64,000 bases of DNA from Propionivibrio sp. (lineage in GTDB: Bacteria > Pseudomonadota > Gammaproteobacteria > Burkholderiales > Rhodocyclaceae), in assembly GCA_016705685.1 (NCBI GenBank), contig JADJLB010000010.1:750236-814235 (forward strand), given 5' to 3'. The position numbers and the translations under genes were made by a program. Positions 29,737 to 39,022 of this stretch are shown here, piece after piece; the first letter of the stretch is position 1, and every line of letters begins with the position of its first letter. A model generated the notes under the pieces. It had not been told where the DNA came from. It saw only the letters and a program-made list of their open reading frames with translations, and did no database searches.

Positions 29737-29918
29737 GCGTTGAGAAATCGCCCCCATCGCACACATCGGCGTACCATCCATAAGCACTCCGGCTTGACAA
29801 CCTTCGCCAGACTTTACCGGTGCAGGCAACTCGGACATGCCGGTTTTGTGGATTTATTCATACTTGAACAGCATGGCCATGTGACAGAGTCGAGCGTACT
29901 ATCTGAATAAGGCTGTAT

Positions 29919-30539
29919 ATGCCGCACCAACATCACACGATCTCACTCGGGTTCACCGGGCAGACTTTCCCTGCGGGGGTACATGTCTGCCAGATATTCA
30001 GCAATGACGAGGAGCGTTTGAGCTCCCTGCTCGAATTCCTGCGCAGCGGCCTGGTCGCTGGTGAGCGCACCGCCTGCTTCTCCGACAATCTGGACGAACA
30101 CGATCTGGCGAAGTACCTCAACAGACATGGCTTGTCGAGCGATGCGCTCAAGGCGTCCGGCGCGCTTTCATGTTCCGGGGCGAGAGCGGTGTATTTCCAG
30201 GACGGGCGCTTTGACCCCGAGCGGACGCTCGGTATGCTGCGCCAGTACCACGAAGACTCGGTAGCTCACAACTACCCCGCCGCACGCGTCATCGGCGAAA
30301 TGTCGTCCGAGGTGCAAAACATGCCGGGGGGTTCGCGACTTCTGGAATACGAATCGCGTGTCAGCCTGTTGCTGAAAGACCACCCGGTAACCGCCGTCTG
30401 TCAGTACGACGCCAATGCTTTCGACGGCGCCATGCTCATGAAGATTCTCAAAGTCCACCCGATGATGGTGATACGCGGCGTGGTAGTACGCAATCCCTAC
30501 TACATCGCACCGTCAGAATTCCTCGCACGTGAATGCTGA
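29919..30539 (+). CDS. MEDS-domain sensory protein
   Basis: A 206-residue soluble protein made almost entirely of a MEDS (methanogen/methylotroph DcmR sensory) domain: GVHVCQIFSNDEER near the start, FLRSGLVAGERTACFSDN, a YFQDGRFDPERTLGML segment, RVIGEMSSEVQNMPGG, the CQYDANAFDGAMLMKILKVHPMM motif and the closing VRNPYYIAPSEFL. MEDS domains are thought to bind small organic or redox ligands and usually feed kinases or regulators. The stop overlaps the next ATG (ATGCTGA), tying it to a PAS-GGDEF-EAL protein, so it probably supplies the input for that c-di-GMP enzyme. Confidence 0.85.
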   Translation: MPHQHHTISLGFTGQTFPAGVHVCQIFSNDEERLSSLLEFLRSGLVAGERTACFSDNLDEHDLAKYLNRHGLSSDALKASGALSCSGARAVYFQDGRFDPERTLGMLRQYHEDSVAHNYPAARVIGEMSSEVQNMPGGSRLLEYESRVSLLLKDHPVTAVCQYDANAFDGAMLMKILKVHPMMVIRGVVVRNPYYIAPSEFLAREC

Positions 30540-32635
30540 CGCCCTCGGCAACCCGAATGACGGCAGATTCCGCAGTCGATAAGCAAGTCCTCGGTCAACT
30601 CCTGTTGATGCAGAGCGTCGTCGCCTCGTTGCCGGATGATGCGATCATCCCCTTTGTCATTGAAGGGCTTTCCGACATTCCGGGGGTTGGGCTCGTTGAA
30701 TTCCATGCCGACCCTTCGGAGTCGCCCACTCCCGGATGCTTTCGCATTGCGTCCGGCTCGACCATCCTCGGCGAACTCGCTTTCAAAGTAACGTACATGG
30801 GAGCTTTCGAGCCCTACGTTGATCATATCCGCAATTTCCTCTTCATGCTGGCGATCATCCTCGACGAGCGGCGTCAGCGCCAACTCCTTCAATCCCGTGA
30901 GCATGAGCTCGAACGTCAGGTCGAGGAACGTAGCGCCGATCTGAGCAAGGAGCGCGACTCCGCGCAGCGCTACCTCGATATTGCCGGCGTCATGCTCATG
31001 GCCCTCGATCGCGAAGGACGGATCGAGATGATCAACAAGAAGGGAGCGCAGCTTCTGGGCAAGGACGAGAGCGCCCTGCTCGGAATGAACTGGTTCGAAA
31101 ATTTCGTTCCGGAAGAACAGCGGAGCGAGATTCGCGAAGTATTTGGCAAGTTGATGGCAGGGGATGCGCGGCTTCTGGCACAGTACGAGAACCGCATCGT
31201 CAATGCTTCGGGCCAGGAATTGACGATTGCCTGGAACAACACCCTGATACGCGACGCGACCGGCAACATTACCGGCACCTTGTCGTCGGCCGAAGACGTT
31301 ACCGAACGCAGAAAAGCCGAAGAGCGCATCCAGGAACTGGCCTACTTCGACCAACTCACCGGCCTGCCCAACCGCACGCTACTGCAGGACCGACTGCAGC
31401 AGGCCATTGCGGTCAATTCGCGGACGGGGTTTCATGGGGCGTTGCTGTTCATCGACCTGGATAATTTCAAAACGCTCAACGATACGCTCGGACATGACAA
31501 GGGCGATCAATTGCTGCAACAGGTGGCCGCGCGTCTGGCGCTTTGCGTACGTGAGGGCGACACTGTGGCACGCCTGGGTGGAGACGAATTCATGGTGGTT
31601 CTGGCCGGCCTGAGCGCGCTTGAAAACGACGCCGCTGCGGCGGTTGAAATGGTCGCCGAGAAGATACTCACCGCGCTCACTCGGGTATACACGCTCGGCG
31701 ATATACCTCACCACTGCACGGCCAGCTTGGGCATTACCTTATTCAAGAATGATCAGTCGACCGTCGAAAATCTGATGAAACAGGCCGACCTGGCCATGTA
31801 CAAATCCAAGACTTCCGGTCGCAACAGGGCCCGTTTCTTCGATCCCACGCTGGAGTTTGCGGTGAAGGAACGGGCCGCTTTGGAGGACGATCTGCGGCAC
31901 GCCCTCGGCGCGAATCAATTCCTCTTGCACTACCAGGCACAGATTCTTGACGGCGGCTGTATCAGCGGCGCCGAAGTCCTGGTGCGCTGGCAACATCCGC
32001 AGCGCGGTCTGGTGCCCCCCGCTGAGTTCATCCCGCTGGCCGAGGATACCGGACTGATTCTTCCGCTCGGCCGCTGGGTGCTGGAGTCGGCATGCACCCA
32101 GTTGGCTTTGTGGTCTACCCGGCCGGCGATGGCCCATTTGACGGTGGCCGTCAACGTCAGCGCGCGCCAGTTCCACGCCGACGACTTCGTCGATCAGGTA
32201 CTCGCTGTCCTCGAGAAGTCCGGAGCCAACCCGCAGTTACTGAAGCTGGAACTGACCGAAAGCCTGCTGGTTTCCGATGTCGAAAGCATCGTCAAAAAAA
32301 TGTTCTTGTTGAAATCCAGGGGCGTCAGTTTCTCGCTCGACGACTTCGGCACGGGGTTTTCCTCGCTCTCCTACCTGAAACGCCTGCCGCTCGATCAGTT
32401 GAAGATCGACCAGTCGTTCGTTCGCGATGTACTGAGCGATTCCAACGATGCCGCGATCGCCCGCACTATCGTGGCGCTTTCCCAAAGTCTGGGCCTCGGG
32501 GTGATCGCGGAAGGCGTCGAAACAGAGGCTCAAAAAGACTTCTTGACCGCTTCGGGCTGCCATGCCTATCAGGGCTATTTTTTCAGTCACCCCTTGCCTT
32601 TGCAAGGTTTTGAAAATTTCATGAATCGGACCTGA
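30533..32635 (+). CDS. PAS-GGDEF-EAL c-di-GMP signalling protein
   Basis: A 700-residue cytoplasmic protein: an N-terminal GAF-like/uncharacterised part, a short coiled coil (EHELERQVEERSADLSKERD), a PAS domain (about residues 140-255), GGDEF (about 265-430) and EAL (about 440-690). The cyclase signature is intact (RLGGDEFMVVL), with an inhibitory-site RxxD (REGD) five residues before it. The EAL motif reads EVL (GAEVLVRWQHP), but the other PDE residues are present: NVSARQF, ELTESLL, LDDFGTGFSSLSYLKRLP, KIDQSFV and EGVETEAQ. It may do either reaction. Coupled to the upstream MEDS gene by a 7-base overlap. Confidence 0.93.
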   Translation: MLTPSATRMTADSAVDKQVLGQLLLMQSVVASLPDDAIIPFVIEGLSDIPGVGLVEFHADPSESPTPGCFRIASGSTILGELAFKVTYMGAFEPYVDHIRNFLFMLAIILDERRQRQLLQSREHELERQVEERSADLSKERDSAQRYLDIAGVMLMALDREGRIEMINKKGAQLLGKDESALLGMNWFENFVPEEQRSEIREVFGKLMAGDARLLAQYENRIVNASGQELTIAWNNTLIRDATGNITGTLSSAEDVTERRKAEERIQELAYFDQLTGLPNRTLLQDRLQQAIAVNSRTGFHGALLFIDLDNFKTLNDTLGHDKGDQLLQQVAARLALCVREGDTVARLGGDEFMVVLAGLSALENDAAAAVEMVAEKILTALTRVYTLGDIPHHCTASLGITLFKNDQSTVENLMKQADLAMYKSKTSGRNRARFFDPTLEFAVKERAALEDDLRHALGANQFLLHYQAQILDGGCISGAEVLVRWQHPQRGLVPPAEFIPLAEDTGLILPLGRWVLESACTQLALWSTRPAMAHLTVAVNVSARQFHADDFVDQVLAVLEKSGANPQLLKLELTESLLVSDVESIVKKMFLLKSRGVSFSLDDFGTGFSSLSYLKRLPLDQLKIDQSFVRDVLSDSNDAAIARTIVALSQSLGLGVIAEGVETEAQKDFLTASGCHAYQGYFFSHPLPLQGFENFMNRT

Positions 32636-33103
32636 TACCCGATTGCTGTCCAGTCGTAGTTTCCATAGGCAGAGAATTCGCTTTTGAACAACAGCGGGCG
32701 ATTCGTCCTGGACGGCGAACTCGACAGCCGGACGTTCTTATCCGCCGCCTTCTTCCTTTATCCGGTGGCTCAAAGACAACTCCGATAACGGAATAGGCGA
32801 GTTTCCTGAAAGACTGTTGGCATTGAATGCGCTTGACCTGCGTCGAATACCTCGGCGATACTCCCCTTGTTGCCCTTGGAGTGGCCGTCATTTTCCTTTT
32901 GCTTTCAGATAGTTTGACAAGGATATGCAGCGCTCCACGATGCGGTGAATCTGCACCAGAGGAGGGGGTGAAGATTCCATGAAAGCCGCGCCAAAACGGA
33001 TAAGAAATTAGCATAAAACACTACAAAAAAACCGCGCTGAATAGAAATGACCAGCCCCTTTCTGTTCGGAACTGATTTCCCACTTCTAACGCACGAGGCT
33101 CCC
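32636..33103. other. 468-base region without a supported gene
   Basis: Only a 131-codon minus-strand open frame (32619-33014) exists; it is Arg/Ser/Pro-rich, has no recognisable domain, and overlaps the end of the GGDEF-EAL gene, so it was not called. A short stretch around 32990-33045 is A/T-rich (ATAAAACACTACAAAAAAACC) and may hold the nhaD promoter. The rest may be decayed sequence. Confidence 0.4.
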
Positions 33104-34387
33104 ATGCTCACTACCCTTATTCTGGTTTTTGTGGTGGCCTACACCGCCATTGCCCTGGAACATCCGCTCAAAGTCAACAAGTCAGCCTCGGCACTGCTGG
33201 GCGCGGGCTTGCTGTGGACGATATATGCCGTTGGCGCGGGTGATTCCCATCTGGTCAACGAGCAGCTGGCGGAGTCGCTCATGGGCACCGCGCAAATCGT
33301 GTTCTTCCTGATGGGGGCCATGACCATTGTCGAGGTGGTGGATGCGCACAATGGCTTTGAAGTCATCACCGCGCGAATCAAAACCACAAAGCTCTCCACC
33401 CTGATGTGGATGGTCGGCTTTGTGGCTTTTTTTCTCAGCTCCATTCTCGACAACCTGACAACCACCATCGTGATGGTGTCATTGATCAAGAAACTGCTGG
33501 GGAAGCACGAAGATCGCCTGTTCTTTGCCGGAATCATCGTCATCGCCGCCAATGCGGGCGGCGCCTGGTCGCCGATCGGCGACGTCACCACGACCATGCT
33601 GTGGATTGGCGGACAAATCACCACGGTGGCGATCATGGAAGGGGTGCTCCTGGCCTCGTTGGCCAACCTCATCGTGCCTCTGGCAGTGACCAGTTATTTC
33701 CTCGGCGCACGTCCGGTGGTTTCGCCCCAACGCGTGGCAGCCGATCCGCAGTTCGACACCACCGACTTCGAGCGCAATTTGATGTTCTTTCTGGGACTGG
33801 CCATCCTCGTGTCGGTGCCGATTTTCAAGACCTTGACCCACCTGCCGCCATTTCTGGGCATCTTGTTCGGCGTGGGTATCTTGTGGCTGGTCGGCGACCT
33901 GGTTCACCGCAAGGCTGAAGATCTGCGCAAACAGCGCTTGACGCTGGCGCGGGCGCTGATGCGCATCGACATGAGTTCGATTGTCTTCTTCATCGGCATC
34001 CTGCTCAGTGTGGCGGTGCTGGAACATACGCATATCCTGTCGTCCATTGCGCAGTGGCTGGACAATGCGGTCGGGCGCCAGGATGTGATCGTGATGCTCA
34101 TTGGCCTGGTCAGCGCCATCGTAGACAATGTGCCGCTGGTGGCTGCCAGCATGGGCATGTACAGCATGCAAACCTACCCACCCGACAGTTTCTTGTGGGA
34201 GTTCATGGCTTACTGCGCGGGTACGGGCGGTTCGATCCTGATCATCGGCTCCGCCGCCGGTGTGGCCGCCATGGGACTGGAGAAGATTGACTTCATCTGG
34301 TATGTGAAGAAGATCAGCGCGCTGGCGTTGCTGGGCTACGTGGCGGGTGCCGTCGTGTATATCGTCCAGTTCAAGCTGTTCCATTGA
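33104..34387 (+). CDS. nhaD: NhaD-type Na+/H+ antiporter
   Basis: A 427-residue ion-transporter-superfamily (ArsB/NhaD) membrane protein with about 11-12 helices. NhaD-typical segments: the early HPLKVNKSASALLGAGLLW, GAMTIVEVVDAHNGFEVIT, LSSILDNLTTTIVMVSL, AANAGGAWSPIGDVTTTMLW and IVDNVPLVAASMGMYS. The paired D-N/T-type motifs (ILDNLTT and AIVDNVPL) are conserved in this family. ATG 33104 follows GAGG with good spacing; an upstream in-frame ATG (33047) adds a non-conserved leader. Likely works in sodium or alkaline tolerance. Stands alone. Confidence 0.92.
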   Translation: MLTTLILVFVVAYTAIALEHPLKVNKSASALLGAGLLWTIYAVGAGDSHLVNEQLAESLMGTAQIVFFLMGAMTIVEVVDAHNGFEVITARIKTTKLSTLMWMVGFVAFFLSSILDNLTTTIVMVSLIKKLLGKHEDRLFFAGIIVIAANAGGAWSPIGDVTTTMLWIGGQITTVAIMEGVLLASLANLIVPLAVTSYFLGARPVVSPQRVAADPQFDTTDFERNLMFFLGLAILVSVPIFKTLTHLPPFLGILFGVGILWLVGDLVHRKAEDLRKQRLTLARALMRIDMSSIVFFIGILLSVAVLEHTHILSSIAQWLDNAVGRQDVIVMLIGLVSAIVDNVPLVAASMGMYSMQTYPPDSFLWEFMAYCAGTGGSILIIGSAAGVAAMGLEKIDFIWYVKKISALALLGYVAGAVVYIVQFKLFH

Positions 34388-34545
34388 ACCCAAAACGCCA
34401 GGCCCAGATTTTCCAACCCAGGGGATTTCAAGCAATGTTTTCCGGACGACGCGCTCGTTACACTTGAGCAGGGATCCGCACGGTTCTCACATCGACAACC
34501 ATACCCTCTTGACATACCCGGCGGGTTGAGGCGAACGGCGTTCTG

Positions 34546-34941
34546 CTATTGCTTCCCGCAAACAATCTGCCGCACCTTTTCGGGAGTACTTCCGGGCGCA
34601 ACGTCCTCCCACTGCGGGTCCGACAATCGCTCATTCGCCACCAGCCGACCTCCCGCCATCTGTTCGGTATAAGCCTCGGCGGCAAGCGTTCGGAAACGCG
34701 GCACAGTACAGTCATACTCGAGCAGATTCTTGACCGAACCGACCGCCGTCCGCGCGTCTGCCCACTGAGCGACGGTGAAATCCATGAGTTGCCAAATCTG
34801 CGCGAAATTTCCGTTTCTCTGCATCAATTTCTGGTCCAGATAGACACGAAAAGTATCACTCCTGCCGAGCAGGGACCACTCCGCCTGCACACTGCCGGCA
34901 AGCAGGAACGAGGCCAGCACGTAAAATAATTGCCGCACCAT
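34546..34941 (-). CDS. Surface-adhesin E-like periplasmic protein
   Basis: A 131-residue secreted protein: signal peptide MVRQLFYVLASFLLAGSVQA, then a compact beta-type domain with EWSLLGRSDTFRVYLDQK, a VAQWADARTAVGSVKNLLEYDC segment and a second Cys near the end (RQIVCGK), suggesting one disulfide. The pattern is that of the surface-adhesin-protein-E / CNP1-like group of small beta/gamma-proteobacterial exported proteins. ATG 34941 places the signal peptide correctly; a start at 34968 adds a basic leader. Function not known; adhesin role is only by family name. Confidence 0.75.
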   Translation of the reverse strand: MVRQLFYVLASFLLAGSVQAEWSLLGRSDTFRVYLDQKLMQRNGNFAQIWQLMDFTVAQWADARTAVGSVKNLLEYDCTVPRFRTLAAEAYTEQMAGGRLVANERLSDPQWEDVAPGSTPEKVRQIVCGKQ

Positions 34942-35354
34942 TCTGCGGGAACAAGCCGGTCTAATCATGGCGCGACACCAAGCTTGCGGCATGCTGTCGC
35001 CATGGGATGGCGAAGGGCATTCCATGGACTGAGCCTCCCCCGGTGCTTGCTTGTTTTGGCATGATTTTCGGCCCTTCATCCATTCGCTTCGGTGCTCGAC
35101 AACCCATTCGCCGGTCAACGCCCAGGGTCACCCGTGTAGTTGGTCATCACGCATTGCTAGCGGAAATATACCGGAAACAACGGGCTCGGACCACGCTTGC
35201 TTCAGTACTGTATTGTCGTCCGATAAAAGTGTGACCACCTCGATCAATTTCAAATGTACGATTGCGGGGTCACGCTCCTGGCATTTTGTTGCCGCGCGGC
35301 GTGAACCCCGGATTCTCGAAGGGGAAAGCTCCTTCCCTACGACAGGTCAGCAAC
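34942..35354. other. 413-base intergenic region between divergent genes
   Basis: No gene is supported. The stretch nearest the oxidase gene is less G/C-rich than its surroundings (35140-35265, with TTGCTT near 35189 and GATAAA near 35222 as a poor promoter-like pair). No strong inverted repeat or riboswitch-like structure was seen. Confidence 0.35.
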
Positions 35355-36542
35355 ATGGCACTCCAGCGCAAGCTATACACCGGTACCGATTTTCGTCGTG
35401 CGCTATCTATCGAAGAGTTGCGCTCGATTGCGCGTCGCTGCGTCCCGCATTTCGCCTTCGAATACGTCGATTGCGGCGCAGAAGACGAAGTGACGCTGCG
35501 CCGCAATCGCGCGGCCTTTGAATCAATCGGCTGGGTGCCCAACACCCTGGTGGACACAAGCGCTCGGCACCAGCGCATCACGCTGTTCGGCCGCCCGTCG
35601 AGCTCACCGCTGGTCATTGCGCCGACCGCCATGAATGGCATGCTGCGGCATCGCGGCGATGTCGCCCTGGCACGTGCCGCAGCCACCGCCGGCATCCCTT
35701 TCACGTTGAGCACCTTCTCGAACGTTCAAATCGAAGCGCTCGCAACAAAGGCGGGCGGCCGTCTCTGGATGCAGCTGTACATCATGAAAGACAGGTCGAT
35801 TGCCCGCAACATTATTCGCCGCGCCGATCTCGCCGGATGCGAAGCACTGGTCCTGACCTCCGACGCGAACGTCTTCGGTCGCCGGGAATGGGACCAGCGC
35901 AATTATCGTGCGCCGGGCAAGCTGACGCTGCGTAATCTTGCCGACGTGGCGCTTCATCCGCGATGGTTTCTGAATGTGATCGTTCCGCATGGCGTGCCAA
36001 GGTTTGAAAACGTCATCGATTTTCTGCCTGCGGAAGCACGCAGCGCCCGCGTGGGGGTGGGCTATTTGCCGAAATTGCTGGTGCCTGACGTCACCTGGGA
36101 CGATTTGAAGTGGTTACGCGAGGAATGGCCCAGAAAACTGATCCTCAAAGGCGTATTGAATGTCGCCGACGCGCAACGAGCGGCCGACCTGGGTTGTGAC
36201 GGAATCGTCCTCACCAATCACGGTGGGCGTCAGCTCGATGGGTGTGTCTCACCGATCGACGTATTGCCCGAAATTGCAGCTGCGGTTGGCGACCGACTCG
36301 CCATAGTCGTTGATAGCGGGTTCCGGCGCGGCGCAGACGTGGTAAAGGCAATCGCCCTGGGTGCCCACGCGGTGATGATCGGCGCGGCACCGCTCTATGG
36401 CCTGGCCGCCGGTGGCGAGGAAGGGGCACGTCACGCCATCGGCATTATCACCGGCGAAGTGGACCGCGTTCTCGGGCAACTGGGGTGCACCTCCCTGCAA
36501 GAGCTCGGACCTCATTTGTTGGTTCGTGCAAATCCAAGCTGA
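35355..36542 (+). CDS. FMN-dependent alpha-hydroxy-acid dehydrogenase/oxidase
   Basis: A 395-residue TIM-barrel flavoprotein oxidising a 2-hydroxy acid (lactate, mandelate or glycolate type). Family features: YVDCGAEDEVTLRRNRAAF, the FMN segment SPLVIAPTAMNGMLRHRGD, WMQLYIMKDR, LILKGVLNVADAQRAADLG, the catalytic His-Arg pair in LTNHGGRQLDGC and the phosphate loop DSGFRRGADVVKAIALGAHAVMIG. The loop-4 region (residues about 190-240) is short of hydrophobic segments, so membrane association is unclear. ATG 35355 follows GACAGGTCAG. L-lactate dehydrogenase (LldD), mandelate dehydrogenase and related oxidases are all possible; substrate not decided. Confidence 0.9.
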   Translation: MALQRKLYTGTDFRRALSIEELRSIARRCVPHFAFEYVDCGAEDEVTLRRNRAAFESIGWVPNTLVDTSARHQRITLFGRPSSSPLVIAPTAMNGMLRHRGDVALARAAATAGIPFTLSTFSNVQIEALATKAGGRLWMQLYIMKDRSIARNIIRRADLAGCEALVLTSDANVFGRREWDQRNYRAPGKLTLRNLADVALHPRWFLNVIVPHGVPRFENVIDFLPAEARSARVGVGYLPKLLVPDVTWDDLKWLREEWPRKLILKGVLNVADAQRAADLGCDGIVLTNHGGRQLDGCVSPIDVLPEIAAAVGDRLAIVVDSGFRRGADVVKAIALGAHAVMIGAAPLYGLAAGGEEGARHAIGIITGEVDRVLGQLGCTSLQELGPHLLVRANPS

Positions 36543-36551
36543 ACGCGCCCT

Positions 36552-37130
36552 ATGCCCACATCGGCCGTCTCACGCCACATTCTGCCCCTCTGCCTGGGCA
36601 TTTCCCTGATTGCTTTCCTGACTATGGGCTCGGGTATTGCCCTGGCCTGCACGCCGTTCATAGAAGAGCATCCTTCGTGGTCGTCGGCTTCGTTTCGCCC
36701 ACACACCACAGCCTTCGAACACTGCGAGGTCGACGAAGAAACGTATCGTCGGATCGTTTCCCAATGGCTGCGCAACCGACCTGCGGATGCCGCCGCCGTT
36801 TCCTCACTCTCGCTCGGAAGAGTCATCGCCTATCCCTGGCTGTCCAGACACATCGCCGATTCCGCACTTGGCAAAGCGGATTGGGCAGCACGTATTTCCA
36901 GGGCAAAGCCGGTCGATCGCGGAAAGCTTGCGGCAGAAGTTCTGCGTGATCCAACACTCCTTCAACGGCTGGCCATTCCATTCGAAGACACGCCCTACCT
37001 GGCCTCAAGCGTGTCCTTCGAGAAAGTGCTGTTCGGCAAGGCGGACGCCTATTCTTCAAACAGCAACGCTGGCGCGGTCATCGTGCCGTTTGACGCACAG
37101 TTGTGGCTAAGAATCACGCCGCGTAATTAA
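36552..37130 (+). CDS. Hypothetical exported protein
   Basis: A 192-residue protein with a likely signal peptide (hydrophobic LPLCLGISLIAFLTM, ending around GIALA before CTPFIEEH). The mature part has two cysteines (ACTPF, HCEVDE), an alpha-helical middle and a C-terminal segment FGKADAYSSNSNAGAVIVPFDAQLWLRI. No enzyme motif is recognised. It begins 9 bases after the oxidase stop and may be co-transcribed; its end overlaps by 4 bases with the converging ComB-like gene. Confidence 0.7.
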   Translation: MPTSAVSRHILPLCLGISLIAFLTMGSGIALACTPFIEEHPSWSSASFRPHTTAFEHCEVDEETYRRIVSQWLRNRPADAAAVSSLSLGRVIAYPWLSRHIADSALGKADWAARISRAKPVDRGKLAAEVLRDPTLLQRLAIPFEDTPYLASSVSFEKVLFGKADAYSSNSNAGAVIVPFDAQLWLRITPRN

Positions 37131-37831
37131 CCACCCGCGCGATAGCGCTGAAGTTGCAGACGACCGTCGGTATGTTCCGCGCGCAGCGCAAAATCAAACA
37201 AGTCCGCCTGCGCGCATAGCTCAAGGTCGCTGGCCGGCAGGCTGGGGTTGGTGCCCGCGAGAAAGCGGCGACCGAAATCCGAGTTGCGCACGCGATCGGC
37301 ATACGGCGCCGGATCGGGATTGTCGCCGTGCAGCAGCGCCTCAATATAATCGGCACAGGCCACATCCTCATCGCCATCGCGATCAACCCACTCGCCGGTG
37401 ATCACGAAGCACACTTCCTCCGGATGCAGGTCGAGAAGCGCCTGAGCCGTGGCGCGGGCGAAAAGCAGGCTGCCGGCAAACAAGGCGCGCGCGTGGCGAA
37501 AGCGCGTCAGCCCAAGCACCCCGGCGGCCGTACTCTGAATCAACGCCCGGCCGGCCAGTTCGGCCCCCTGCAGTGCGGTGGGCGAATTGCCGAAATCGAA
37601 ACCTGGCGCCGCGTCGCCACCAGCGACCGCACCGGTGGTCAGCGCATCGGGCATTGCGGCTTGCAAGTAAAGCGCATCGGAGATCGTTTCCACCGGGTAG
37701 ATCACGCTGGCACCTGCCGCAAAAGCGTAGGCAGCGACCGAGAACGAACGCAGCACATCGATCACCACCACGGCGTCATGGGAATCGGGCGCCGCGTTAA
37801 GACGATTGAGGAAAAGGCGGCTGGTGCGCAT
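37127..37831 (-). CDS. comB: 2-phosphosulfolactate phosphatase family protein (ComB-like)
   Basis: A 234-residue protein of the ComB family, Mg-dependent phosphatases acting on 2-phosphosulfolactate in methanogen coenzyme M synthesis; many bacterial members have unknown substrates. Motifs: VVVIDVLRSFSVAAYAFAAGA (nucleophile-region DVLR), TGAVAGGDAAPGFDFGNSPT and QSTAAGVLGL, corresponding to the GE..G..PGFDxGNSP and TTNGT-type motifs of the family, though somewhat divergent (GGD in place of GE). Length is family-like. There are no coenzyme M or sulfolactate genes nearby, so the physiological role is open. Confidence 0.82.
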   Translation of the reverse strand: MRTSRLFLNRLNAAPDSHDAVVVIDVLRSFSVAAYAFAAGASVIYPVETISDALYLQAAMPDALTTGAVAGGDAAPGFDFGNSPTALQGAELAGRALIQSTAAGVLGLTRFRHARALFAGSLLFARATAQALLDLHPEEVCFVITGEWVDRDGDEDVACADYIEALLHGDNPDPAPYADRVRNSDFGRRFLAGTNPSLPASDLELCAQADLFDFALRAEHTDGRLQLQRYRAGG

Positions 37832-37917
37832 GGCGAGTCCCCAGGTTCTCGTTCGTCATTATTCGGGCACGCGGCGTGAAGCGTGCCGGCGCTGCGCACC
37901 GCGCCGGCGCTTGGCCA

Positions 37918-38931
37918 TCATCCTTGAAAACCTTTCGGGTTGCTCATCTGCCAACGCCAAGCATCGGCGCACATGGCATCCAGGCCACGCTCGGCCTTCC
38001 AGCCCAACAAGGCGGCTGCCTGCTCCGGTTCGGCATAACAGGAGGCAATATCTCCCGGCCGCCGCGCGGATATCCGGTATGGCACCGCCCGCCCGCTGGC
38101 CCGCTCAAAAGCCCGCACCATGTCGAGTACGCTGTATCCGATGCCGGTGCCGAGGTTGACGGTCAGACACTCGGCGTGCGCCTGCAGGCGCGCCAGCGCC
38201 TTGAGGTGGCCCAGCGCGAGATCGACCACATGGATGTAATCGCGAACGCCGGTCCCATCCGGGGTCGGATAATCATTGCCCCACACATTAAGGTACTCGC
38301 GCTGACCCACCGCCACCTGAGCCACAAAAGGCAACAGGTTGTTCGGGATGCCTTGCGGATCCTCGCCGATCAGGCCGCTGGCATGAGCACCGACCGGATT
38401 GAAGTAACGCAGCAATCCCAGGCGCCAGGTCGAATCGCTGACATACAGATCGCGCAGGATATCCTCGATCATCAGCTTGCTGCGGCCGTAGGGATTGGTT
38501 GCCGACAAGGGATGATCCTCGGTCAGCGGCAAACGCTGCGGGTCGCCATACACCGTCGCCGAAGAGCTGAAGACCAGGGTTTTCACTCCGCATTCATCCA
38601 TCGCTTCGAGGAGGCGCAGCGTACCGACCACGTTGTTGTCATAGTAATTGAGCGGTTGCGCCACCGACTCACCCACCGCCTTCAGCCCGGCAAAATGAAT
38701 CACTGCATCGGCGCCGCTCGTGCGCAACGCAGCGACCAGCGCCGCGCGGTCGCGCACATCCCCGCGCACCAGACCGAGTGTCTTGCCGGTGATGCGCTCG
38801 ACCCTGGCCACGGCTTCGGGATGGCTGTTGCAGAAACTGTCGAACACCGTAACCGCATACCCTGCGTTGAGCAGCTCGACGCAGGTGTGCGACCCAATAT
38901 AACCGGCGCCGCCGGTAACCAGTATGCTCAT
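37918..38931 (-). CDS. galE: UDP-glucose 4-epimerase
   Basis: A 337-residue extended SDR epimerase interconverting UDP-glucose and UDP-galactose. NAD-binding GGAGYIGSHTCVELL at the N-terminus, the DLxDxxAL-type RGDVRDRAALVAAL, FAGLKAVGESV, the catalytic YxxxK as NPYGRSKLMIED, and the C-terminal DVASCYAEPEQA-type segment are all present. ATG 38931 is the conserved start. Probably supplies sugar nucleotides for surface polysaccharide. Confidence 0.95.
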   Translation of the reverse strand: MSILVTGGAGYIGSHTCVELLNAGYAVTVFDSFCNSHPEAVARVERITGKTLGLVRGDVRDRAALVAALRTSGADAVIHFAGLKAVGESVAQPLNYYDNNVVGTLRLLEAMDECGVKTLVFSSSATVYGDPQRLPLTEDHPLSATNPYGRSKLMIEDILRDLYVSDSTWRLGLLRYFNPVGAHASGLIGEDPQGIPNNLLPFVAQVAVGQREYLNVWGNDYPTPDGTGVRDYIHVVDLALGHLKALARLQAHAECLTVNLGTGIGYSVLDMVRAFERASGRAVPYRISARRPGDIASCYAEPEQAAALLGWKAERGLDAMCADAWRWQMSNPKGFQG

Positions 38932-39022
38932 GCTGTACTCCAATGGACGATGCGTGATTATCCTCGAAACCACCGCTGACCGCGTAGGTACAGCCTCGAA
39001 TTAGCGATGGAAATGGCTGGGC

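Noticed and set aside
32619-33014. 131-codon minus-strand open frame between the GGDEF-EAL gene and nhaD
   Set aside because: No ribosome binding site, no domain, low-complexity composition and overlap with the end of the neighbouring gene.
33479-34435. 318-codon minus-strand open frame opposite nhaD
   Set aside because: Mirror of a membrane protein gene, rich in His, Asp and Gln, with no homology visible.
37876-38979. 367-codon plus-strand open frame opposite galE
   Set aside because: galE motifs are intact on the other strand; this frame is a compositional shadow.
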